NCBI GenBank assembly: GCA_022768285.1 | Contig: JALEMJ010000020.1 | Coordinates: 1-55,694, forward strand | Source of the DNA: Aerococcus sp. | GTDB taxonomy: Bacteria > Bacillota > Bacilli > Lactobacillales > Aerococcaceae | Length of the DNA stretch: 55,694 nucleotides | Direction of reading: 5' to 3' | Part shown: positions 15,783-23,594 of the stretch, piece after piece | How positions within the stretch are numbered: the stretch's first letter is position 1 | Layout: each line of letters starts with the position of its first letter | Made by a program: the position numbers and the translations under genes | Notes under the pieces: model-generated | Seen by the model: only the letters and a program-made list of their open reading frames with translations | What the model was told of the DNA's origin: nothing | The model's database searches: none

Positions 15783-17718
15783 ATGGGTAAATATGAATAA
15801 GATGCCAAAGCGCTATTCGATGCTATTGGTGGTAAAGACAATATCAATTCCGTCTCACACTGTGCCACACGAATGCGATTCGTGCTTGGCGACGATTCAA
15901 TCGCAGATCGTGAGGCTATTGACAAACTTCCTAGTGTTAAGGGGATGTTTACTAATGCGGGACAATTCCAAGTCATTATTGGCAACGATGTTCCGAATTT
16001 CTATAATGATTTTACAGCTGTTTCCGGTATTGATGGCGTTTCCAAAGAAGAAGGAAAACGTTCCGCTGCCAAAAATCAAAACTGGTTACAGCGTGCTGTC
16101 GGTGTGCTTGCTGAAATCTTCGCGCCAATTATCCCAGCAATCATCGTTGGTGGTTTAATTCTCGGGTTTAGAAATATCATCGGGGAAGTACAATTCAACG
16201 GCGCAACCATTGCTTCTCAATCTGTCTTTTGGCAAGGAGTTTACGACTTTTTATGGCTCCCTGGTGAGGCCATCTTCCAGTTTTTGCCAGTCGGAATAAC
16301 TTGGAGTGTGACAAAGAAAATGGGGACCACACAGATTCTAGGGATTATTCTTGGAATTACCTTGGTCTCTCCCCAGCTGTTGAATGCATATGACGTCGCT
16401 AACACCGCCGCCGCAGATATTCCTGTTTGGGATTTCGGTTTTGCACAAATTCAAATGATCGGTTACCAAGCACAAGTAATTCCAGCAATGCTAGCAGGAT
16501 TCCTCCTCGCCTACCTAGAAAGAGGATTCCGTAAAATCATCCCAGAATCAATATCGATGATTTTTGTCCCACTATTTTCACTGTTACCAACGATCCTTGT
16601 GGCTCACGTCATTCTAGGCCCAATTGGTTGGACAATTGGTACTTGGATTTCTAAAATTGTCAATACCGGATTGACCTCCTCCCTTTCATGGTTATTCGGT
16701 GGTTTATTTGGTGCTTTGTATGCGCCACTTGTTGTCACAGGATTGCACCATACAACAATCGCTATTGATACCCAATTGATTGCTGATTTCCAATCGACGA
16801 ATTTGTGGCCCCTGATCGCTATTTCAAACATTGCACAGGGCGCAGCCGTTCTCGGCGTAATCGTAGCGCATCGCAACAATACCAAAGAAAAATCTGTTTC
16901 TGTGCCATCATTAATTTCTGCATGGCTAGGAGTAACAGAGCCCGCAATGTTACTCCTAGCCATTCGTCGCAGGAATGATCGGAAGCGGTATCGCTGGTAT
17001 GATTAGTACAATTCTCGGCGTGCGTGCACTTAGTATCGGTGTTGGTGGTTTACCTGGTATCTTGGCTATTCGTCCACAGAATTACCTCGGCTTCATTATT
17101 AGTGTCGTCGTTGCAATCATTGTGCCATTCCTTCTAACATTATTTATGGCGAAACGCGGAATCATGGCGCGTGAAGGCGCACAAGTTGCTGATATTGAAA
17201 CAGCTGGTAATAATACGACAGAAAGTACGTCGATTGCCGCAGCAGTTCCTGACGATGACTTCGTTGAAGAAATTATTTTTTCACCAGTTGATGGCCAATT
17301 GACTAGAATGGAAGATATTGACGATCCTGTCTTTTCGCAGAAACTAATGGGTGATGGCTTTGCAGTGAAACCAACGAGTAATAAAGTTTATTCACCAATC
17401 TTTGGTAAGGTTACCAATATCTTTGATAGTAAACACGCTATTGGCCTCGAAACAGAAGGTGGTGTTGAAGTACTCGTACACATGGGATTAGAGACGGTTG
17501 AACTGAAAGGCCGTCCGTTCGATATTAAGGTGTCTGAAAGAGAAGAAATTACGCCGGACACCCTGCTTGCTGAAGTCAATCTTGACATGATCAAAGAGGA
17601 TAACAAAGCAACAGATATTATCATTGTCTTTACGAATATGAAAGACAATACTGAATGGAAGATTACGGCAGACGGTATGATTAAAACAAAAGGTACTATC
17701 GGTGATCTTAAATTATAA
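15783..17718 (+). pseudogene. treP: Trehalose PTS EIIBCA, disrupted by a stop codon and a frameshift
   Basis: Reading from the ATG with its AAGGAG site gives MGKYE then TAA (15798-15800). Translation beyond continues as a normal EIIB: DAKALFDAIGG, with the phospho-cysteine in HCATRMRF. EIIC runs in this frame to GVTEPAM (ends 16949). The frame is then lost and resumes one base over with PFVAGMIGSGIAG at 16960. The conserved segment expected between them (YG-x-NL-type) is missing and replaced by ten bases that complete a 16-bp inverted repeat (16922-16963). EIIA at the C-terminus is intact, with EVLVHMG. A restart at the ATG at 15873 would lack the phospho-cysteine. Trehalose as substrate is inferred from TreR, the shared operators and the phosphorylase/mutase genes. 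Confidence 0.88.
16922..16963. repeat. Perfect 16-bp inverted repeat inside treP
   Basis: ATGGCTAGGAGTAACA (16922-16937) and TGTTACTCCTAGCCAT (16948-16963) are exact reverse complements separated by a 10-base loop (16938-16947). The left arm encodes the conserved WLGVT of the EIIC motif, so it is the original; the right arm sits where conserved codons are missing. Confidence 0.95.
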
Positions 17719-17738
17719 TAATCAGTAATACGATAAAG

Positions 17739-17771
17739 AAAGGCCAATGGTTGGAAACTGTTGGCCTTTTT
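17739..17771. terminator. Bidirectional terminator between treP and treR
   Basis: AAAGGCCAA (17739-17747) pairs with TTGGCCTTT (17761-17769) and is followed by more T. The genes on both sides converge on it. Confidence 0.88.
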
Positions 17772-17776
17772 GATAT

Positions 17777-18493
17777 TTATTTTTTGATTCGGCGTGCAAA
17801 ATCGGTAAAGCGAAACTTATCCATACGGTGCGCTGACTCGGTGTATTGAAAGCACCGATTATCATCTAAATACACGAGACTTCTTACCATAACGACCTGC
17901 TTATCGCCATCCTTAAAGTCAATTAAATTCTGGCAGTCCTCCGGTATATCATCAACCGTGACATCCTTCTGCGCATAGGCAATGGACAAACCTTGAATAT
18001 CTTCTAAATAGTGGTAAATCGAATTTTGTGCGTGTTCCATGGGTAAGTCTTCAACGATACTAGCGAGAAGGTAATCCGTATCTAAGATCACAAATTCACC
18101 ATCAATTTGCCGCTGACGTACAACTTTCCACACTTCATCAGAGGTGCTCCAACCTGTGCGTTCACTTAATTCTTCAGATAACGGAATTTTTTTAAGCTCA
18201 TTGACGACCGTCTTCTCATCAAGTTGCAATTCTTTTTGTAATTCACGAAAACTGGTTAGGTGTGATAATGGGAAATCAAAGCGTTCTAAATCAACGACAA
18301 TCGATCCCTTTCCTTGCTTCTTAGTGATATAGCCGGTTTCCTGAAGCAAGTTGAGCGCCTTGCGAATCGTTTCTCGCGACGTCTGATAAGTCTCTGCCAA
18401 TGTATTCTCACTTGGTAATAATGTATCTGCCGGATATTCCTTAGCTAGAATACGCTGTTTCAAATCCGCATAAATCGCTTTAAACTTGTTCAT
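17777..18493 (-). CDS. treR: GntR-family trehalose operon repressor
   Basis: A 238-residue regulator with an N-terminal winged helix-turn-helix (LLPSENTLAETYQTSRETIRKAL) and a UTRA sensor domain, as in TreR, whose effector is trehalose 6-phosphate in Bacillus. A longer frame begins at 18517, but GGGGGAAGG lies 6 bases before the ATG at 18493 (MNKFKAIY). It is the last gene of the GH65-pgmB-treR operon. TreR-type palindromes TGTATATACA occur before both treP and the GH65 gene, which supports the name. Confidence 0.88.
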   Translation of the reverse strand: MNKFKAIYADLKQRILAKEYPADTLLPSENTLAETYQTSRETIRKALNLLQETGYITKKQGKGSIVVDLERFDFPLSHLTSFRELQKELQLDEKTVVNELKKIPLSEELSERTGWSTSDEVWKVVRQRQIDGEFVILDTDYLLASIVEDLPMEHAQNSIYHYLEDIQGLSIAYAQKDVTVDDIPEDCQNLIDFKDGDKQVVMVRSLVYLDDNRCFQYTESAHRMDKFRFTDFARRIKK

Positions 18494-18559
18494 CGTATAC
18501 CTTCCCCCTAAAAACACAGTCTCCAGTATATCGAAAGTTTACGCCGCTTGCCATGCCAA

Positions 18560-19213
18560 TTAAAGGTTAATCAATTCACTGACAGATACATCATTCCACG
18601 AATGAATTGTTAAATCTGCTTCAGGTAGTGGATGATTGGATTCAAACCCGACTGCGTACATACCAGCCGCCTTGATCCCTTGTATACCGGCTTCCGCGTC
18701 TTCGAAACCAACTGCATCTTCAGGTGCTACCTGCACACACCCTACCGCCTTAACAAAAATTTCAGGGTCCGGTTTTCCTTTGGTTAGCGTATTTGGATCG
18801 ACTATCGCATCAAAATAGTCACCGATGGCCAGTTTATCAATAATCAATGGGGCATTCTTGGAGGCCGAGGCAATCACGCAGCGAATCCCATGTTGCTTCG
18901 CTGACTTAAGGAAATCAACTAATCCATCGAATACATCGTCTGGTGTAATACTTTGCAATAATTTCACGTATTCCGTATTTTTTTCTGTTGCTAATTGCTG
19001 TTTTTCATCTTCTGAGAACTTATCCGTCATATTGCCGTGTGAAAGAATGCGAGCGAGCGAATCCATTCGGCTGATCCCCTTAAGTTGTTCATTGAATTCG
19101 CGATCGATCGTAATACCAATGCGCGCCGCCAAATGCTTCCAGGCAATATAGTGATATTCTGCAGTATCGGTAATAACCCCATCTAAATCAAAAACGAAAG
19201 CTTGCTTAGTCAT
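18560..19213 (-). CDS. pgmB: Beta-phosphoglucomutase (HAD family)
   Basis: Converts beta-glucose 1-phosphate, the product of inverting GH65 phosphorylases, to glucose 6-phosphate. 217 residues. The HAD nucleophile motif is FDLDGVITDT (D9 and D11), with the second aspartate acting as acid/base; the cap domain includes GISRMDSL, and the third and fourth motifs are KGKPDPEIF and GFEDAEAGI. The start at 19213 has AAGGAAG 6 bases upstream and overlaps the 3' end of the GH65 gene by 8 bases, indicating translational coupling. Confidence 0.94.
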   Translation of the reverse strand: MTKQAFVFDLDGVITDTAEYHYIAWKHLAARIGITIDREFNEQLKGISRMDSLARILSHGNMTDKFSEDEKQQLATEKNTEYVKLLQSITPDDVFDGLVDFLKSAKQHGIRCVIASASKNAPLIIDKLAIGDYFDAIVDPNTLTKGKPDPEIFVKAVGCVQVAPEDAVGFEDAEAGIQGIKAAGMYAVGFESNHPLPEADLTIHSWNDVSVSELINL

Positions 19214-21839
19214 TTGTATCTTCCTTTCCAATATTGATTTGTCGCGCTTCCCCTGCTTTTAGAGACAGTTTTTTATCTTGTACTAAAATATCGCTATTTT
19301 TATCTGAAGTTATCATAAGTGTCTGATGATCCAATGACACCTCGTAGTGCACTTGCTGCTTTTGAATCGTAAATGATAGGCACTGCCACTGTTCTGGCAG
19401 TTCGGGCTGGATAGCCAACTGTTCATTCGTTAATTCAATGCCCATAAAAACCGTCAATGGGAAGATGATTGTCGATGCCATTACGCCCAAATGAATACCT
19501 TCAGCTGTCGTACCACCTTGGATATCATCGTAATCTGATACCAATGCTTCTCGATAGAGTTGCCACATTACATCTGTCTTACCTAGATGACCAGCGAGTG
19601 CAGCAAATACAACACGAGATAACGTCGACCCATGGGAGGTATGATTCAAATAATAGTCAAAATTCTTTTCAACGTAATTCTCAGGCAAGTCATAACCCAA
19701 TTCTGCTAATAACTGAGTTACTCGATTAACACCTAAGTTGAAAAAGAGCATCATTGTATCTGCTTGTTTAGCGACTTTATAAGCATTAATATCCTTACCT
19801 TCTGCCTCTAAAATGCGATCCATGCGTTGAATATTTTGGTATTTATCCCGATAGTCGTCCCAATTAATATCTTCTAAATCAAAGTAATGTGCATATTGCG
19901 CGATCAGACCCTCCGGATTGATTTCTAGATTTAACTTCTTTCGGAGAGAATCTAACTCTTGACCATCGATTTCAACATCACCCGTATGGGATTCGAACCA
20001 CTGAGGGAAGGCGTTCACAAATTCTTTCATTGTCTTAAATAACCATGCCACCATCACATTCGTGTACGCGTTGTTGGTTAGCCCAGCTTCAATCGCATTC
20101 GGGCATTGTTCATGAAACTCATCAGGTCCCATCACATGCTTAATATCATAGTGGAGACCGTCATCCGAAAGAACTAATGTACTCTGCCAAAATTTTGTTA
20201 TCTCCTGGAGTAATTCAAGTCCTTCTTCTTCCATATACGCATCGTCGTGCGTGTTGATCCAGTACAGCCATACATTGTACGCAATTGCTAAAGATACGTG
20301 CCGTTGTAAGCGACTATTGTCCGGTGTCCACTGCTTACTCATCGGATTAAGATGGCGAGACTGTGATTGTTCTGAGCCATCGCGTCCCGATTGCCAAGGG
20401 AACATTGCCCCGTCGTATCCCGCGTCTTTCGCTGCTTTTTTTGCTTCATCAAGGCGCAAGTACCGGTAACGTAAGAGTTCACGAGCCGTTTCTGGGAAAT
20501 GCATCACGTAGAATGGCAGAATATAGAGCTCATCCCAGAACACATGGCCGCGGTAAGCTTCACCATGCAGTCCTCGAGCTGTCAGTCCTGAGCCTAATGC
20601 TTCCTTATAAGCATTAGGTGACGCAGACACTAGTACGTGAAACGTATTTAAATTTAATAAGCGTTGCGCGTAGTCATCACCCGCAATAGCCACATGACTT
20701 TTTTGCCACAGTTCTTGCCAAGCTTTTTTCGATTGGCGATAACTCTTGTTAAAATCTGGTAACTCGATCGGTGTTGGAACGTCCTTGGTCATACTAGTGG
20801 TCACCCACACCGTCTTATCGAAGGTATACGTCGACCCCTCGGTAGCATTGAAAACTAATTCTTGCATGATGTTCTCACCATCACGCGATGCACTAATTTC
20901 TGAATTATCCAATTCATCTGGAATAAAAAGCTGTGCCATTTGCGTAATATCAATATGCGATTCGAGCGTCTGTGCTGTCAGCGTCACCGTGTTGTCCTCC
21001 ACTGTCTGATGAGTCACGTGAAGATGCTGGCGATTCAAATCCCGATAGCGCGCCACATTATAGTTGTACACGTCACCGCGAGCCTCACTAACAAAATGCA
21101 ATTCTCCTGAAAAATTTATAGGAGTCACGGCATACTGCACGCTGTACTCGTGAACTTTTGCCATATTCGCTACACGCTTTGAATTTATCTTTAGACGCTT
21201 TCCATCTCGAAGTTTTACTGTTGCTTCGGACGTAAATAATCCTGTTTTCAAATCGAGATGACGCGTGAAATTAATAATTTCTTGATGTACTAGATCAACA
21301 ACTTCGTTTCCAACCTTAATGAACATCCGTTGTAGATTCGGTGCATTAACAAAATCTTCGTTTGTAATCTTATTTCCGTCAATATTTGAAGTTGCTTCAT
21401 CGTACAGTCCAGCAATATAGAGGGCTGGGTAACTATCATCCGAAATTAACATTTCGGGGGTTGTTCCACGTATTCCAATATACCCGTTACCAACAGTCAG
21501 TAACGACTCTGACGTATAGGCATCGTTTCCCTGTTTCAGGTACGTATCTTCAATGGACCACAACCAATTTTCTTTAGCTTGTTCATAGTCTGAGATTGAA
21601 CTATAAATGAACGGTTTTTGATATTTTTTGGATAAATAATCGGCAAGATCAACTTGCTTATCATCTATCTTAATTATTATTGATTCAGTAATAGCAGCGC
21701 CCGATACTGCTGACTCCTCAACAATTTTATCCAGAGTTACTAACCGTTCCGCTACTGTTCCCGAAAGTAGCCGTTTCTTTCCGTCCTGATATTGAATTTC
21801 CCAGTAATCCGTTTGTGGGCTGAGTGCAATAATATTCAT
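19206..21839 (-). CDS. GH65 disaccharide phosphorylase, probably trehalose 6-phosphate phosphorylase
   Basis: An inverting phosphorylase of family GH65, about 877 residues. The general acid glutamate is at about E574 in GPDEFHEQ. The (alpha/alpha)6 barrel includes RGLHGEAYRGHVFWDELY and the C-terminal phosphate-site region TTAEGIHLG. Trehalose 6-phosphate, as in Lactococcus TrePP, is the likely substrate because the gene is cotranscribed with pgmB and treR and carries the same operator as the trehalose PTS. Maltose, trehalose or kojibiose phosphorylase activity cannot be excluded from sequence. The start at 21839 has AGGAGG 4 bases upstream. Confidence 0.85.
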   Translation of the reverse strand: MNIIALSPQTDYWEIQYQDGKKRLLSGTVAERLVTLDKIVEESAVSGAAITESIIIKIDDKQVDLADYLSKKYQKPFIYSSISDYEQAKENWLWSIEDTYLKQGNDAYTSESLLTVGNGYIGIRGTTPEMLISDDSYPALYIAGLYDEATSNIDGNKITNEDFVNAPNLQRMFIKVGNEVVDLVHQEIINFTRHLDLKTGLFTSEATVKLRDGKRLKINSKRVANMAKVHEYSVQYAVTPINFSGELHFVSEARGDVYNYNVARYRDLNRQHLHVTHQTVEDNTVTLTAQTLESHIDITQMAQLFIPDELDNSEISASRDGENIMQELVFNATEGSTYTFDKTVWVTTSMTKDVPTPIELPDFNKSYRQSKKAWQELWQKSHVAIAGDDYAQRLLNLNTFHVLVSASPNAYKEALGSGLTARGLHGEAYRGHVFWDELYILPFYVMHFPETARELLRYRYLRLDEAKKAAKDAGYDGAMFPWQSGRDGSEQSQSRHLNPMSKQWTPDNSRLQRHVSLAIAYNVWLYWINTHDDAYMEEEGLELLQEITKFWQSTLVLSDDGLHYDIKHVMGPDEFHEQCPNAIEAGLTNNAYTNVMVAWLFKTMKEFVNAFPQWFESHTGDVEIDGQELDSLRKKLNLEINPEGLIAQYAHYFDLEDINWDDYRDKYQNIQRMDRILEAEGKDINAYKVAKQADTMMLFFNLGVNRVTQLLAELGYDLPENYVEKNFDYYLNHTSHGSTLSRVVFAALAGHLGKTDVMWQLYREALVSDYDDIQGGTTAEGIHLGVMASTIIFPLTVFMGIELTNEQLAIQPELPEQWQCLSFTIQKQQVHYEVSLDHQTLMITSDKNSDILVQDKKLSLKAGEARQINIGKEDTND

Positions 21840-21864
21840 AATGCCTCCTGTCACATACTATTCT

Positions 21865-21913
21865 TGTATATACATGTTAATTTAAGTGTATTAAAAAAAG
21901 CGCTTTATGACAA
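21865..21913 (-). promoter_or_regulatory. GH65-pgmB-treR promoter, cre core and TreR operator
   Basis: On the minus strand TTGTCA (21913-21908), a 17-base spacer and TACACT (21890-21885). The spacer carries AAAGCGCTTT (21897-21906), a palindromic cre core. The TreR-type palindrome TGTATATACA lies at 21865-21874, between the -10 and the ribosome binding site, the same arrangement as at treP. Confidence 0.78.
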
Positions 21914-21916
21914 GAC

Positions 21917-21945
21917 AAAAAAGCACGACACGTATGTATCGTACT
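21917..21945 (-). terminator. Terminator after the mprF operon
   Basis: On the minus strand AAGTACGATAC pairs with GTGTCGTGCTT (10-11 bp including two G-U pairs) and is followed by T6. It lies just downstream of the acetyltransferase stop. Confidence 0.82.
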
Positions 21946-21956
21946 TCCTCTCACAC

Positions 21957-22475
21957 TCATAATAGAATCACAAACCGCTGTGTGATGCGTCCCCTACCTT
22001 CTTCCAATATTTCGTCTTTTAACACGCCACCGTTGTTTTGAATCACCTTTCTGGACCCAATATTCTTTTTATCGCAAGTCAGCAATACTTCTTTTTGACC
22101 ATGTTCACGGCAAATCGGTAATAATAACCCAAGCATTTCTGTCGCATAGCCGTTGCGACGGTACACTGGGGGCACACTATAACCGATATGCCCACCATGC
22201 TTTTCCAAAAATGGGTTTAATCTCAACCGATACTGCATGATACCAACTAACGTGTCATCTTCTTCGCGAATGGCTAGATATACTTCAGAAGGGACAAAAT
22301 TTTCACCAAACTGCGCGCGCTGGCGGCGATCAAAATCGACCCACGCATCAAAAGTGTCGACATCTTCTAAGCCAGCAGCGCCATCGAGCGAATCGCCATT
22401 TCTCAACATAGCTTCTCTAAAGGCCATGACCTGATCAGCATATGCTGCTGTTGGTTTTACTAATTTCAAAGTCAT
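21957..22475 (-). CDS. GNAT family N-acetyltransferase
   Basis: A 172-residue acetyltransferase with the GNAT fold: acetyl-CoA motif A is YRRNGYATEML, followed by a C-terminal CDKKNIGSRKVIQNNGG motif seen in GNATs acting on amino groups. The substrate is unknown. The frame can also start at a GTG (22496) that shares its G with the stop of the preceding hydrolase; the ATG at 22475 has GGGG 8 bases upstream and is preferred, but this is not certain. Third gene of the mprF operon, ahead of a terminator. Confidence 0.82.
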   Translation of the reverse strand: MTLKLVKPTAAYADQVMAFREAMLRNGDSLDGAAGLEDVDTFDAWVDFDRRQRAQFGENFVPSEVYLAIREEDDTLVGIMQYRLRLNPFLEKHGGHIGYSVPPVYRRNGYATEMLGLLLPICREHGQKEVLLTCDKKNIGSRKVIQNNGGVLKDEILEEGRGRITQRFVILL

Positions 22476-22495
22476 ATGGTGATCCCCACTTTCCA

Positions 22496-23581
22496 CTAGC
22501 GATACGGCGCTAATTGTTGAATAACCACATTACAAAATTGTTCAGCATCCTCTAAAAAGGCTGAATGTCCGACACCGTGCAACTCTACATACGCCTTCTG
22601 TGGTGCCTCTACAGTGTCATAGTACTGTTTGACAAGTAGATACGGTGTTTCATAGTCCTCATCACCGGAGATCCAAATGACAGGTATTTGAAATTGATAG
22701 TGCGAGTTATGATACTGCATCATGAATTCAGTCAGTGGCGCTTGAATCTCGCGATAGCGTTTCTGCGCCAATATCTCCATCAATAACCATTGTAGATCGC
22801 GCATTGTCAATAACGGGGACGTAACGCTGAGCCATCCCACTTTTAGTTTCGTCCACAACGTTTTTTGATCGAGATACTCTCCCTTCTTCGCATCAAAGGC
22901 TTCCATTGTTTTCGGTGAATGTTGAAAACGGCGCAGTTTGGTGCGCAAGTTATGGAAGGCGCGCCGCAACTCAATAATATAGTCAGTATCTGATTCTTTC
23001 GCCGCTAAATGGTAAGCTCGATCGTACGCGATTTCGGCTTCTTTCGCAAAATCAACCATCTGGCCCACACCGATATAACCCGCGACCGTCTGGGGATGCT
23101 GGGCAAGGTATTCCACCGCAATCGCCGTGCCCCACGAATGCCCCATTAAAAAAATCGGTTGCTGATAACGTTCCTGTAGTGTGCTGATCACTTCAGCAAG
23201 GTCCGCCATTAACGCCTCGAAAGATACTGTAAACTGCTGGTGACGATTAGCAAAATAGGTGCGTCCGGATTGCCGCTGGTTCCAATGTACCAGCGTATAT
23301 TGTTTTTCCAAGCGCAACTGCCAGGCATACGAGAGAAAGGCGAACGGTTCCCCAGGCCCACCGTGCACCAGTACTAATAACGGATTATTGCGGTTTCTCC
23401 CCCGAATCTGCACATACTGCTGGAGGCCACCGATCGTATAGTAACCATCCCACTGAATACCCACTTCGGGATCAATTTTAATCTTAAAATAATGTATGAC
23501 GCGCGCGATAATAATAATGAGAACCGCTAACACAATGATTGCGATAATGCTCCATCCGATAATCCTTAACATGACGCTCAC
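22496..23581 (-). CDS. Membrane-anchored alpha/beta hydrolase (proline iminopeptidase-like), candidate aminoacyl-lipid hydrolase
   Basis: 361 residues. One N-terminal membrane helix (residues ~4-28) places an alpha/beta-hydrolase domain at the membrane. The oxyanion motif is LVHGGPGEPF, the nucleophile elbow MGHSWGTA, the acid is in WISGDEDYETP and the histidine in HGVGHSAF. The fold resembles proline iminopeptidase. Because it starts 13 bases after mprF, a role in hydrolysing aminoacylated phospholipid, like AhyD of Enterococcus faecium, is plausible; this is inference. The start is a GTG with a weak ribosome binding site; an ATG at 23572 is possible. Confidence 0.8.
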   Translation of the reverse strand: MSVMLRIIGWSIIAIIVLAVLIIIIARVIHYFKIKIDPEVGIQWDGYYTIGGLQQYVQIRGRNRNNPLLVLVHGGPGEPFAFLSYAWQLRLEKQYTLVHWNQRQSGRTYFANRHQQFTVSFEALMADLAEVISTLQERYQQPIFLMGHSWGTAIAVEYLAQHPQTVAGYIGVGQMVDFAKEAEIAYDRAYHLAAKESDTDYIIELRRAFHNLRTKLRRFQHSPKTMEAFDAKKGEYLDQKTLWTKLKVGWLSVTSPLLTMRDLQWLLMEILAQKRYREIQAPLTEFMMQYHNSHYQFQIPVIWISGDEDYETPYLLVKQYYDTVEAPQKAYVELHGVGHSAFLEDAEQFCNVVIQQLAPYR

Positions 23582-23594
23582 TGTCCATTCTCTA

